A stretch of 64,000 nt of DNA from CAVSJR01 sp963728285 (GTDB lineage: Bacteria; Actinomycetota; UBA4738; HRBIN12): positions 248,001 through 312,000 of the forward strand of contig CAVSJR010000005.1 in NCBI GenBank assembly GCA_963728285.1, read 5' to 3'. The position numbers and the translations under genes were made by a program. The notes beneath the pieces are model-generated. The model saw only the letters and a list, made by a program, of their open reading frames with translations. It did no database searches and was not told where the DNA came from. Shown piece by piece: positions 8,244 through 17,311 of the stretch (position 1 is the first letter of the stretch; every line of letters begins with the position of its first letter).

Positions 8244-9699
8244 ATGGCGAACGGCGTGTCGACAACACCCGCGACCACACCGGCGACCCCCCCCGGTCGG
8301 GGCGGGCGTCGGCTTCGCGTCCTCCTCGCCCTGACGGCGAGCGTGGCGCTGCTCGTCGGGCTCGTCGGGGGGCTCGGCTTCGGCTCGCTCGTCTGGGCGC
8401 AGCACAAGCTGGACGAGACGGGCGTCGAATCACAGCGGGACCCGGAGACCGGCGAGAAGATCATCGGCGGCCCGTGCGTCCGCCGCGCCTGCAACTACCT
8501 GCTCCTCGGCAGCGACTCCCGGACCGGCCTCAGCCACGAGGATCAGGTCATCTCCGGCACCAACGCCGATCTCGGGGGCGAGCAGCGGGCCGACACGATC
8601 ATGCTCATCCACGTCGATCCGGACCGCGAGCAGGCGGTCATCCTGAGCTTCCCGCGCGACCTCTGGGTTCCCGTCCCCGGCCACGGCATGGACAAGATCA
8701 ACAGCGCGTTCGAGGGCGGCGTGCGCGGCGGCGGCGCCGATCTCGTCGCCAGGACCGTCGAGGACCTCACCGGCCTGCACATCAACCACTTCCTCTACGT
8801 CGACCTCGCCGGGTTCCAGGGCGTGGTCGATGCGCTCGGCGGCGTGCGCATGTGCGTGCCGTATCCGATGCAGGATGTGCTGACCGGGCTCGACGTCCAG
8901 GCGGGCTGCCAGGAGTTCGACGGGGGGACGGCGCTCGCCTTCGTCAGGACGCGGCACCAGCCCTGCGACGCGGTTCCCGACTTCGCGCGCATCGGACGCC
9001 AGCAGCAGTTCCTGCGGGCCGTGCTCACGAAGCTCCTCTCCCCGAGCGAGGTCGCGAACCTTCCGGGGCTCGTGAAGCCCGTCGCCTCCAACGTCGTGAA
9101 GGACAGCGACTTCCAGATCCTCGACATCATCGAGCTCGCGCGGCAGCTCCAGGGCGTGAGCACGGGCGCGGCCGACTTCCGCGCCGTGCCGGGCCAGCCG
9201 GAGCTGATCACGCCGCCGGAGTTCCCCTCGGGCATCAGCGTCGTCTCGGTCACGCCGCAGGCGCGCGAGCTGTTCCGCGACCTGCGCGAGGGCGAGGTCG
9301 CTCGGCGACGTCGGCCACGAGCTCGCCCAGACCGCGATCTCGGAGGCCAACATCGAGGCCGCGGTCTACGACAAGAACTCGGACGGCGGCGCCCACGCCG
9401 TCGAGAAGGTGCTCGCCGAGGCCGGCTTCAACGTCGCGCCCGGCATCCTGCCCGCCGACGAGCTGACGGCCGACGTGAAGGGCTCGGCCATCCTGTACGG
9501 GCCGGGCGACGAGGCACGCGCGGCCGTCGTCGCCAAGTACTTCTCGAACCTGAAGATGGTGGAGGTCGACGGCGGCGTGCTGCCCGGCGGCGCCGTGGCC
9601 GTGCACGTGACGTCGGGCTACCGGCCGGCACCGGTCGGCACCGGCGGCGCGCCGGCCGCCCCCGACTGCGCGGCCGGCGTCGAGCAGCCCGCCCCGTAG
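8244..9699 (+). CDS. LCP-family cell-wall glycopolymer ligase with LytR_C domain, one frame break
   Basis: LytR-CpsA-Psr proteins transfer lipid-linked glycopolymers to peptidoglycan on the outer face of the membrane. About 485 residues are predicted. There is a cytoplasmic Pro/Thr-rich tail, a transmembrane helix (about residues 28-50), then the LCP core: NYLLLGSDSR, RADTIMLIHVD, ILSFPRDLWVPVPGHG, KINSAFEGG and AFVRTRHQ, whose Arg and Asp residues bind the pyrophosphate lipid. A C-terminal LytR_C domain (AYD-type strand AAVYDKNSDGGAHAVE to VTSGYRP) follows. The core and the C-terminal domain are in different frames. Removing one G from GAGGTCG near 9296 joins them. Placement beside rmlA, rmlB and rmlD matches the CpsA/Rv3267 context in mycobacteria. 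Confidence 0.9.
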
Positions 9700-9725
9700 C
9701 GGATCGTGCGGCGCAACGGCCGCGG

Positions 9726-9731
9726 TAGGCT
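9726..9731 (+). promoter_or_regulatory. -10 element before the rmlA leader ORF
   Basis: TAGGCT is followed by 7 nt and then the ATG at 9739 of a 7-codon ORF that runs into rmlA. The spacing predicts a leaderless transcript. Confidence 0.55.
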
Positions 9732-9738
9732 TCCGCGT

Positions 9739-9762
9739 ATGTCGAACCGGCCCAGTCGCTGA
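9739..9762 (+). CDS. Seven-residue leader ORF overlapping rmlA
   Basis: ATG at 9739 starts a reading frame for MSNRPSR that stops at TGA 9760-9762. The A of this stop is the first base of the rmlA ATG (TGATG). Because a -10 element sits exactly 7 nt upstream of this ATG and rmlA itself has no ribosome site, a plausible reading is that ribosomes load at the leaderless 5' end, translate the short ORF and restart at rmlA. The peptide may have no function of its own. Alternatively the ATG is unused and rmlA has a 23-nt leader. Nothing but the layout supports translation. Confidence 0.4.
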   Translation: MSNRPSR

Positions 9763-10832
9763 TGCGCGCGCTCGTCCTCTCGGGGGGCGAGGGATCGCGG
9801 CTTCGACCCATCACCTACACGAGCGCGAAGCAGCTGCTTCCCATCGCGGGAGAGCCGATCCTGTTTCGCGCGATCGAGGCGATCAGCGACGCGGGGATCG
9901 TCGAGGTGGGCCTCGTCGTCGGCGCCACCGCCGACGAGGTGCGAGCCGCCGTCGGCGACGGCTCCCGGTGGGGGGTGCGCATCACCTACATCCGCCAGGA
10001 TGCCCCCCTCGGCCTGGCCCACGCGGTGCTGGCGGCCCGCGATTTCGTGGCCGGCCAGCCGTTCCTCATGTACCTCGGCGACAACGTGCTGCTCGAGGGG
10101 CTCTCCCGCTTCGTGGAGGAGTTCGAGCGGACGCGCCCGGACGCGCAGATCTTCCTCGCACACGTTCCCGAGCCCGAGCGTTTCGGCGTCGCCGTCCTCG
10201 ATGGCGAACGAGTCGTGCGACTCGTGGAGAAGCCGAAGGAGCACATCTCGGATCTCGCGCTCGTCGGCGTGTATCTGTTCGACGACTCGATCGTCGAGGC
10301 CGCGGAGACGCTCAAGCCCTCGTGGCGGGGCGAGTACGAGATCACCGAGGCGATCCAGTGGCTGATCGATCACGGCCGGACCGTTCGCGCCGAGATGGTG
10401 AGCGGCTGGTGGAAGGACACCGGCAAGCCGGAGGATCTGCTCGAGGCGAACCGCATCATGCTCGGCGTCCAGCAGTCGAGAACCGACGGCGAGGTCGACG
10501 ACGCCTCGTCGCTGGAGGGCAACGTCGTCGTGGCCGCCGGCGCGAAGGTCGTCCGCTCGCGGATCCACGGTCCCTCGGTCGTGGGGGAGGGGAGCCTGGT
10601 GGAGGACTCGGAGATCGGCCCCTACACCTCCATCGGCGAGGGGTGCACCGTCGTCGGGAGCGTGGTCGAGGATTCGATCGTCCTGCAGGGATGCACGATC
10701 CGCGATGTGCGGGGGCTCGCCACGTCGATCCTGGGCAAGCACGTGGAGGTGCGCCACTCCGGCCGCCGGGACGGCAAGCATCGGCTGATCGTCGGCATCG
10801 TCAGCGACCAGAGCCGGGTCGAAGTCGACTGA
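9762..10832 (+). CDS. rmlA: Glucose-1-phosphate thymidylyltransferase, long form
   Basis: This enzyme makes dTDP-glucose from glucose-1-phosphate and dTTP, the first step to dTDP-rhamnose and other deoxysugars. The 356-residue protein begins with the nucleotidyltransferase signature LSGGEGSRLRPITYTSAKQL. It contains YLGDNVLLEG (metal-binding Asp), VRLVEKPKEH and GEYEITEAIQWLID. The C-terminal 100 residues form a left-handed beta-helix with hexapeptide-like repeats (for example VVGEGSLVEDSEIGPYTSIG). This places it with the longer StrD/RmlA2-type enzymes rather than the 290-residue RmlA. The start overlaps the stop of a 7-codon leader ORF. The genes rmlB and rmlD lie downstream in the same direction; no rmlC is visible in the window. 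Confidence 0.88.
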   Translation: MRALVLSGGEGSRLRPITYTSAKQLLPIAGEPILFRAIEAISDAGIVEVGLVVGATADEVRAAVGDGSRWGVRITYIRQDAPLGLAHAVLAARDFVAGQPFLMYLGDNVLLEGLSRFVEEFERTRPDAQIFLAHVPEPERFGVAVLDGERVVRLVEKPKEHISDLALVGVYLFDDSIVEAAETLKPSWRGEYEITEAIQWLIDHGRTVRAEMVSGWWKDTGKPEDLLEANRIMLGVQQSRTDGEVDDASSLEGNVVVAAGAKVVRSRIHGPSVVGEGSLVEDSEIGPYTSIGEGCTVVGSVVEDSIVLQGCTIRDVRGLATSILGKHVEVRHSGRRDGKHRLIVGIVSDQSRVEVD

Positions 10833-10834
10833 CC

Positions 10835-12007
10835 ATGCGCGTGGTCGTCGACGCGAGGCCCGCCCTCGACGCTCGAAAGACGGGCGTCGGCTACTACGCC
10901 AACTCCCTCATCCGCGCCCTGCCTCACGCCGATCCGGAGACGACCTATACCGCCTGGTACCTGCACGCGAAGGGCCTCCTGCGGCCGCGGAGGTTCTTCT
11001 CCGACGTCCGGGCGAGGAACTTCTCGGAGCGGAGCTCTCCGTTCCCCGCGCGCGTCTTCGAGCCGATCTCCTCGCGGGCCGGCGTGCCGCGCCTCGAGTG
11101 GTTCGGCGAGTTCGACGTCCTCCTCGCGACGAACTTCCTCCCTCCCGCGACGCGAAGCGCCGGCGTCGTGATGATGGTCCACGATCTCGCCTTCCGACTG
11201 TTCCCGGAGACGGCCCCGCATATGGACGGGCGGTGGAACCGCAGGTTCGAGCGCTCGCTGCAGTCGGCGGCGGGCCTGCTCGTTCCCTCCGAGTCGGCGA
11301 GATCGGATCTCGTGCGGCTCGCCGGCGTCGACCCGGCGCGCGTTGCCGCGATCCATCACGGCGTCGATGCGGATGCCTACCGCCCGGTGCCGGCCGCCGA
11401 GGTCGGCCGGGTCCGGGCGGCGTTCGGCATCGAGGGTCGCTACCTGTTCTTCGTCGGTGGGATCGAGCCTCGGAAGAACCTCATCTCCCTCGTGCGAGCG
11501 TTCGGCGACCTTCGGGAGGAGGCGACGCTCGTCCTGGCGGGCGGGCCCGTCCGCTGGTACCCGGAGGGGGTCGACGAGCTCGAGGCGGCCGTCGGAGAGC
11601 TGCCGGCGAGGGCCCGCGACCGCGTGATCCTTCCCGGCTACGTCTCCGACGCCGACAAGCTGGCGCTGCTGACGGGCGCGTCGGCATTCCTGTATCCGTC
11701 TCGCTACGAGGGCTTCGGCATGCCGGTGCTCGAGGCGATGGCGTGCGGCACCCCGGTGCTGACATCGAACGTCTCCTCGCTCCCGGAGGTCGCCGGCAAC
11801 GCCGCCGTCCTGGTGGATCCCGACGACCTCGCGGCCATGACCGCCGGGATGTCGGAGCTCCTCGAGGACGAGGACCTTCGCATCCGTCTCGCGGGCATGG
11901 GACTCGCGCGCGCGGCCGCGTTCACCTGGGAGCGGACCGCAAGGGCGACGGCAGCGGCTTTGCATCGGGCCGCGGACTCGGCGCGGCACGGGGATCCGGA
12001 CGGGTAG
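10835..12007 (+). CDS. Glycosyltransferase family 4
   Basis: This 390-residue GT-B fold enzyme probably adds a sugar to a lipid-linked or envelope glycan. The N-terminal acceptor domain begins with VVVDARPALDARKTGVGYYA. The C-terminal donor domain has the GT4 hallmarks YLFFVGGIEPRKNLISLVRA, a FLYPSRYEGFGMPVLEAMAC segment with the EX7E motif (about residues 286-305), and GTPVLTSNVSSLPEVAG. The closest familiar pattern is mannosyl- or rhamnosyltransferases of the WbaZ/MtfB type, but the sugar cannot be told. It starts 2 nt after the rmlA stop, so it is in the rmlA operon. Its TAG stop is also the first half of the -10 element for rmlB. Confidence 0.88.
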   Translation: MRVVVDARPALDARKTGVGYYANSLIRALPHADPETTYTAWYLHAKGLLRPRRFFSDVRARNFSERSSPFPARVFEPISSRAGVPRLEWFGEFDVLLATNFLPPATRSAGVVMMVHDLAFRLFPETAPHMDGRWNRRFERSLQSAAGLLVPSESARSDLVRLAGVDPARVAAIHHGVDADAYRPVPAAEVGRVRAAFGIEGRYLFFVGGIEPRKNLISLVRAFGDLREEATLVLAGGPVRWYPEGVDELEAAVGELPARARDRVILPGYVSDADKLALLTGASAFLYPSRYEGFGMPVLEAMACGTPVLTSNVSSLPEVAGNAAVLVDPDDLAAMTAGMSELLEDEDLRIRLAGMGLARAAAFTWERTARATAAALHRAADSARHGDPDG

Positions 12008-12010
12008 ACT
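12005..12010 (+). promoter_or_regulatory. -10 element for rmlB
   Basis: TAGACT begins on the TAG stop codon of the preceding glycosyltransferase gene. The rmlB ATG at 12034 has a ribosome site (GAGGGGAG), so this transcript would have a short leader of about 17 nt. Confidence 0.5.
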
Positions 12011-12033
12011 CCCGGTCCCCGAGGGGAGCGACG

Positions 12034-13021
12034 ATGCCGAACCCGAGCGATGGCCTTCATGTCCTGGTCACAGGCGGCGCTGGCTTCATCGGCTCGCACC
12101 TCGTCGACGGCCTCCTCGCCCGCCCCGACGTGTGGGTGACGGTGCTCGACAGGCTGTCGCACGGGGGGAGCCGATCGAACCTGGTCGCAGCACGACGCCG
12201 ATCCACGGTTCACGTTCGTGCTGGGCGACGTGAACGATGCGTCGACCGTCGGATCGCTCGTCGAGTCGTCCGACCTCGTCGTCCACGCCGCCGCGGAGTC
12301 CCACGTCGACCGGAGCATCGCGGGCCCGCGCGAGTTCCTCGTCTCGAACGTCCTCGGGACGCAGGCCGTCCTGGACGCCTGTCGCGGCGGCGGGACGCGG
12401 GTGCTCATGCTCTCGACCGATGAGGTCTACGGGGCCGGCGACCCCTCGGGAGGCGGGTTCGACGAGGAGGACCGGATGACGCCGAGGAGCCCGTACGCGG
12501 TCAGCAAGGCGGCGGCGGACATGCTCTGCCACGCGTATCTCGTCACGTACGGGCTGCCGGTCACCGTCGTGCGAGGAACGAACGCCTTCGGCCCGCGCCA
12601 GCAGGAGCGGGTGATCCCAACCTACGTCGTCGCGGCGCTCCGGGGGCGGCCGCTGCCGGTCTACGGCGAGGGCCTGCAGCGCCGCGAGTTCCTGTACGTG
12701 GAGGACTGGGTGCGGGCCGCGATGACCGTGATGGATCGCGGTCGCCCCGGCGACGTCTACAACATCGGCGAGGGCCACGAACTCTCGAACCTCGAGCTCG
12801 CCAAGCGCATCTGCGAGATGGCCGGGGCTCCCGAGTCGCTCATCACGTTCGTTCCCGATCGACCGGGACACGACTTTCGCTACGGCCTGCGCCCGGACAG
12901 GCTGCGGGCGCTGGGATGGACGCCCTCGGTGTCGTTCGACGAGGGACTGGAGCGCACGATCGCCTGGTACCGGCACCACCTCGACGAGATCGCGACGCCG
13001 ATGGAGGACTCGCCCGCGTGA
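12034..13021 (+). CDS. rmlB: dTDP-glucose 4,6-dehydratase (RmlB-like), one frame break
   Basis: This extended SDR enzyme converts dTDP-glucose to dTDP-4-keto-6-deoxyglucose using bound NAD. The Rossmann motif VTGGAGFIGSHL is near residue 11. The RmlB catalytic motif STDEVYG, the HVDRSI loop and the active-site tetrad segment SPYAVSKAAAD (Tyr-x3-Lys) are all present. The N-terminal 50 residues read in frame 1 of the gene and the rest in the next frame. Removing one G from CTGGTCG near 12184 gives SNLSQHDADPRFTFVLGDV and a 328-residue protein of normal length. The stop overlaps the GTG start of rmlD (GTGA). A general sugar-nucleotide epimerase is the alternative, but the STDEVYG and HVDRSI pair favours RmlB. 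Confidence 0.87.
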
Positions 13022-13854
13022 GGCTGCTCGTCACCGGGGCGGGCGGAGGGCTCGGCCGCGCCTTCTGCGAGCGGGTGCCCCTGCATCACGACGTGGTGGC
13101 GATGAGCCACGAGGAGCTCGACATCGGGGATTACGCCGCGGTGATGCGAACCCTGCTTCCCCTCGCTCCGGACGCGATCGTGAACTGCGCCGCGTACACG
13201 AGGGTCGACGAGTGCGAGGGCGCGCCCGAGCGCGCGTATCACGCGAACGCCGTGGGCCCGCAGAATCTCGCCCTCGCCGCCAGGCGCACGGGCTCGACGC
13301 TGCTGCACGTGTCCACCGACTACGTCTTCGACGGCGAGAAGGAGGGTGCCTACGACGAGCTCGATCCGCCGCGTCCGATCTCCGTCTACGCGCGAAGCAA
13401 GCTCGCGGGGGAGGAGCTGGTCGCACGCCTTCAGCCCGAGTCGTTCGTCGTGCGCACGGGCTACGTGTTCGGAGGCGGCGCGGACTATCTCACGCGCGCC
13501 GTCCGCGCGCTGGCCGACGGCGAGGACGCGGGCGGCCTTCGAGATCGAACGGGGACGCCCACGTTCGTCCGGGACCTCGCGGATCGGCTGCTGCCGTTGG
13601 TGCTGAGCCAGCGGTTCGGGACCTATCACCTCGCGGGCCCGGAGCCCTCGACGTGGTTCGACGTGCTCCAGCGCGTCAAGCGCCTCGGCGACCTCCCGGG
13701 GGCGGTCAGGCCGCAGCGGGCGGAGGAGCTGGCGCTCGCCGCCCCGAGGCCCCGCAACTCCGCCCTCGTCAGCGTCTTCGCGGCCGAGGCGGGGATCGAA
13801 CCCATGCCCCCGCTCGACGAGTCGCTGACCGCGTTCCTCGGAGGGCGTTCGTAG
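13018..13854 (+). CDS. rmlD: dTDP-4-dehydrorhamnose reductase
   Basis: This 278-residue SDR protein performs the last step of dTDP-L-rhamnose synthesis, the NADPH reduction of dTDP-6-deoxy-L-lyxo-4-hexulose. It shows the Rossmann start LLVTGAGGGLGRAFCERVP and the RmlD patterns IVNCAAYTRVDECEGAPERA, HVSTDYVFDGEKEG and SVYARSKLAGEE with the catalytic Tyr-x3-Lys. PTFVRDLAD and GTYHLAGPEPSTWFD also fit the family. The GTG start overlaps the rmlB stop by 4 nt, so the two are coupled. Together with rmlA and rmlB this supplies rhamnose for the glycosyltransferases in the locus. No rmlC (3,5-epimerase) is visible here, so it must be encoded elsewhere if rhamnose is the true product. Confidence 0.9.
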   Translation: MRLLVTGAGGGLGRAFCERVPLHHDVVAMSHEELDIGDYAAVMRTLLPLAPDAIVNCAAYTRVDECEGAPERAYHANAVGPQNLALAARRTGSTLLHVSTDYVFDGEKEGAYDELDPPRPISVYARSKLAGEELVARLQPESFVVRTGYVFGGGADYLTRAVRALADGEDAGGLRDRTGTPTFVRDLADRLLPLVLSQRFGTYHLAGPEPSTWFDVLQRVKRLGDLPGAVRPQRAEELALAAPRPRNSALVSVFAAEAGIEPMPPLDESLTAFLGGRS

Positions 13855-13913
13855 CGACGACGGGTCCCTGCGTCGCGAAACGGCTCGTCCATCGGTACAC
13901 TCGGCCGCGTTCC

Positions 13914-15290
13914 ATGCGCCCCTCCCCGATCACCTCGCTGCTCGCCGGGCTGCTCACGACGGCCGTCATCGCCGCCGCGTGCTCCAGCCCGGATGCGGCG
14001 CCCGGCGCGGGGGAGTCGCCGCGGCCGGGCACGACGACGCCCACAGAGAGCCCCACGTCCGATGTGGCCCCCGTCACGCCGGTGCCGGACGTCGTCGACC
14101 CGGCGACCCTCGACACCCGCTGGCCGATCAAGCAGGTCGTGTTCCTCATCAAGGAGAACCGGACGTTCGACAACCTGTTCGGCACGTTCCCCGGCGCCGA
14201 CGGCGTCCGCTCGGGGATGGACCACGGCACGCGACGCCCGCTCGTCCGCGGAACCGACGGCAGGACCGACTCGGACATCCCGCACTGCTACACGTGCGCG
14301 CTCGCGGCGTGGAACGAGGGGAGGATGGACGGGTTCAACCAGTCGGAGAGCGCCGATCGGTGGGCCTACACGCAGCTCCGGCATGGCCAGCTCCCGAACT
14401 ACTGGGCGTGGGCGGAGAACTTCGTCCTCTCGGACTACTTCTTCGCGTCGGCGCAGGGCCCGTCGTTCCCCAACCACCTGTACTCGATCGCGGCACAGTC
14501 GGGGGGCGCCCACGACAATCCGCGGCGCAAGCCGGGCCTCACGCACGGATCGAACACGTTCGGCTGCGACGCGCCGAAGGAGCAGCTCGTCGAGGTCGTC
14601 GACTCCGAGGGGCGGACGAAGATGGTCGCCCCGTGCTTCGACTTCCTGACCGAGGGCGATCTGCTGAACCGGGCCGACATCCCGTGGTCCTACTACGCGG
14701 CGAGCGAGGATCAGAAGGGCTACATCTGGTCCGCCTACTCCGCGATCCGCCGGTACCGGCAGAACCCCAGGAACTGGCAGCGGCACATGTTCCCCGTCGA
14801 CCAGGTGGTGCAGGACATCCGGGCGGACCGGCTGCCGCCGGTCACGTGGATCACGCCCCGGTTCGAGCTCTCGGAACATCCCGAGTACAACTTCTGTCAC
14901 GGCGAGAACTGGTCGACGAAGGTCATCAACGCCATCATGGAGAGCCCGATGTGGAAGCACACGGCGATCTTCCTCACCTGGGACGACTACGGCGGGTTCT
15001 ACGACCACGTGCCGCCGCCCCAGGTCGACGACTTCGGGTTCGGGATCCGCGTTCCGATGCTCGTGATCTCGCCCTACGCGAAGGAGGGCGTCGTCGATCA
15101 CCGCCTCGGCGAGTTCTCGAGCGTGCTGCGGTTCATCGAGGACAACTGGGGCTTGACCCAGCTCACCCACCGGGACCGCGACGCGAGGAACATGAGCTAC
15201 GACTTCGACTTCTCCCAGGAGCCCCGGCCGCCGGATCCCAGGCCGCTGCGCACGGACTGCCGCGGCCCCATCTGGGCCCCCGCCGGCTAG
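13914..15290 (+). CDS. Lipoprotein phosphoesterase (phospholipase C/acid phosphatase family), copy 1
   Basis: This predicted secreted lipoprotein of 458 residues has a hydrophobic signal ending in the lipobox AAACSS (Cys about residue 23). A Pro/Thr/Ser-rich linker follows, and then the phosphoesterase domain of the PF04185 type. Visible motifs are VFLIKENRTFDNLFGTFPG (the catalytic nucleophile region), AQGPSFPNHLYSIAAQSGG, VTWITPRFELSEHPEYN and LTWDDYGGFYDHVPPPQVD (metal and active-site His/Asp). Family members cleave phosphate esters, including phospholipids. Four cysteines in the mature domain (as in IPHCYTCA and FGCD) suggest disulfides. A TACACT -10 lies at 13896-13901. The next gene is a close paralogue. 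The substrate is unknown. Confidence 0.85.
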   Translation: MRPSPITSLLAGLLTTAVIAAACSSPDAAPGAGESPRPGTTTPTESPTSDVAPVTPVPDVVDPATLDTRWPIKQVVFLIKENRTFDNLFGTFPGADGVRSGMDHGTRRPLVRGTDGRTDSDIPHCYTCALAAWNEGRMDGFNQSESADRWAYTQLRHGQLPNYWAWAENFVLSDYFFASAQGPSFPNHLYSIAAQSGGAHDNPRRKPGLTHGSNTFGCDAPKEQLVEVVDSEGRTKMVAPCFDFLTEGDLLNRADIPWSYYAASEDQKGYIWSAYSAIRRYRQNPRNWQRHMFPVDQVVQDIRADRLPPVTWITPRFELSEHPEYNFCHGENWSTKVINAIMESPMWKHTAIFLTWDDYGGFYDHVPPPQVDDFGFGIRVPMLVISPYAKEGVVDHRLGEFSSVLRFIEDNWGLTQLTHRDRDARNMSYDFDFSQEPRPPDPRPLRTDCRGPIWAPAG

Positions 15291-15389
15291 ATGGAGTTCC
15301 CGGCGACGACGCCGGATGCCGATGGAACCTCGGCGGACCGGCGGAAGTCGTGCTGTGCATGGCGGCCGGCTCGGGACCCAGGACGCAGC

Positions 15390-16759
15390 GTGCAGGCGCG
15401 CCCCTCGCGGCACTCGTCGTCGCACTCGTCCCCACGCTCGGCGGCACCCCGCGCACGCCGGGCCGCCCTCCTCGCGGGCGCCGCGCTGATCGCCGCCGCG
15501 TGCTCCTCGGGAGCCACGGTGGCGCCCGACGGCGCGGCGTCGTCGCCGCGGTCCGGCACCTCCCCGGCGGCGTCGCCCACGGCCTCCCCCCGCCCCGCGG
15601 GGGGTCGGTCCGAGACGCGCTGGCCGATCGAGCACGTCGTCTTCCTCATCAAGGAGAATCGGACGTTCGACAACCTGTTCGGGACGTTTCCCGGGGCCGA
15701 CGGCGTCACCGTCGGTATGGACGACGGCGAGCGCCGGCCGCTGCTGCGTGGCACCGAGGGAAGCATCGGGTCGAGCGACATCCCGCACTGCTATCCGTGT
15801 TCGCGCGAGGCGTGGAACCACGGGAAGATGGACGGCTTCAATCAGGACGCCGCCTCCGACCGGTGGGCCTACACGCAGCTCCGTCGGCCGCAGCTCCCCA
15901 ACTACTGGGAGTGGGCGCGATCGTTCGTGCTGGCGGACAACTTCTTCTCCTCGGCGCAGGGCCCGTCGTTCCCGAATCACCTCTACTCCATCGCCGCACA
16001 GTCGGGGGGCGCGCACGACAACCCCAGGCGCGGCCCCGGCGTACGCGACAGCAACACGTTCGGCTGCGACGCGCCGCCCGAGCAGACGGTCGAGATCGTC
16101 GACACCGAGGGCCACGTCAAGAGCGTTCGCCCGTGCTTCGATTTCCAGACCGAGGGCGACCTCCTTTCGGATGCCGGCATCCCCTGGTCCTACTACGCGG
16201 CGGAGCCGAACCAACTCGGCTACATCTGGTCCGCCTACGCCGCCATCCAGCACATCCGCGAGACGGGCCATGGCACAAGCACGTGCTGCCGGTCGACGGG
16301 GTCGTCACCGACATCCGCAAGGACCGACTTCCGGCGGTGACCTGGATCACGCCCCGCTACGAGGTGTCGGAGCACCCCCAGTACAACTTCTGTCTCGGGG
16401 AGAGCTGGTCCACGAAGGTCATCAACGCGATCATGAAGTCCCCGATGTGGTCGTCCACGGCCATCTTCCTCACCTGGGACGACTACGGCGGCTTCTACGA
16501 CCACGTGCCGCCGCCGCAGGTCGACGGGTTCGGGTTCGGGATCCGCGTGCCCCTGCTCGTGATCTCGCCCTACGCGAAGCAGGGCGTGGTGGATCATCGC
16601 CCCGGCGAGTTCTCCAGCGTGCTGCGGTTCATCGAGGACAACTGGGGCCTCGGCCGCCTGACCCACCGCGACCGGGACGCCGACAATCTGAGCTACGACT
16701 TCGACTTCTCCCAGGAGCCGAGGCCGCCGGAGCCCCTGCCGCCGAGGAGGGACTGCTAG
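15390..16759 (+). CDS. Lipoprotein phosphoesterase, copy 2, one frame break
   Basis: This is the tandem paralogue of the preceding gene, with the same order of motifs: lipobox IAAACSS, KENRTFDNLFGTFPGADGV, AQGPSFPNHLYSIAAQSGG and LTWDDYGGFYDHVPPPQVD. I chose GTG 15390 because AGGA lies 6 nt upstream and the repaired protein is then about 456 residues, close to copy 1 at 458; an ATG at 15291 would add 33 residues unlike a signal peptide. Near 16264 the frame is lost. Adding one G to CGCGAGACG restores it, giving EDGPWHKHVLPVDGVV, which aligns with RNWQRHMFPVDQVV of copy 1. This is one of only two net deletions in the window. Divergence between copies is spread along the gene, so the duplication is not recent. 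Confidence 0.82.
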
Positions 16760-16843
16760 GCGCGGCCGGTGGCCTCCGATGGGCGTCGAGCCCTTCGAAC
16801 GATGCCGATCCGGGGGGCACGGATGCTACGCTCACCTGCGCCG

Positions 16844-17311
16844 ATGCCCACCGAAACCCCTTCGAGCGAGTCCTTCCCCGACCCGTCGTACGAGCCCTCC
16901 GCGCTCGGAGCCTCGCCGGCCGAGGCGCTGCTGCGAGAGATGTACTGGGCGGAGGAGGCGACCCCGCGTGGGCGCATGTCGACGCCCGACGTCCGCGATG
17001 AGCTGCACGACTTCGCGGCCCTGATGCGCGCGGACGAGAAGCTCGTCATCCCGCGGGGCGAGCCGAACCTCGCCGCGATATCCAGGTGGCGCCGGCAGCT
17101 CAAGCTCCGGCTGTTCCGGCTGATGCGGCCGATCTCCTGGCGCTACGACCGGCTGCTCGGCGACCACGCCGAGCTGACCACGACGCTGGCCGAGCGGCTC
17201 GCGGCCGCCGAGGCGGAGATCGGGCGCCTTCGCGAGGAGCTCGCGCGGCGGGAGGGCGCCGCCGGAGGGCGACCGGATCCCGGCCGCGCGCATCCCGAGG
17301 GCCGGGCCTGA
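16844..17311 (+). CDS. Uncharacterised coiled-coil protein of the glycan locus
   Basis: I do not recognise this 155-residue protein. The N-terminal 60 residues are acidic and Pro/Ser/Glu-rich. A basic amphipathic stretch (WRRQLKLRLFRLMRPISWRY, about residues 85-104) resembles a membrane-associating segment. The C-terminal 50 residues (LAERLAAAEAEIGRLREEL) form a clear coiled coil ending in a Gly/Arg/Pro tail. There is no signal peptide. TACGCT at 16827-16832 is a -10 candidate 11 nt before the chosen ATG; an in-frame ATG at 16823 is also possible. Its TGA overlaps the ATG of the downstream glycosyltransferase (TGATG), so it is co-translated with glycan genes and may organise glycosyltransferases at the membrane. 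That role is inference. Confidence 0.6.
   Translation: MPTETPSSESFPDPSYEPSALGASPAEALLREMYWAEEATPRGRMSTPDVRDELHDFAALMRADEKLVIPRGEPNLAAISRWRRQLKLRLFRLMRPISWRYDRLLGDHAELTTTLAERLAAAEAEIGRLREELARREGAAGGRPDPGRAHPEGRA

Noticed and set aside
15291..15389. ATG 15291 as the start of the second phosphoesterase
   Set aside because: It would add 33 residues unlike a signal peptide and lacks a ribosome site; GTG 15390 gives a lipoprotein signal and a length matching the paralogue.
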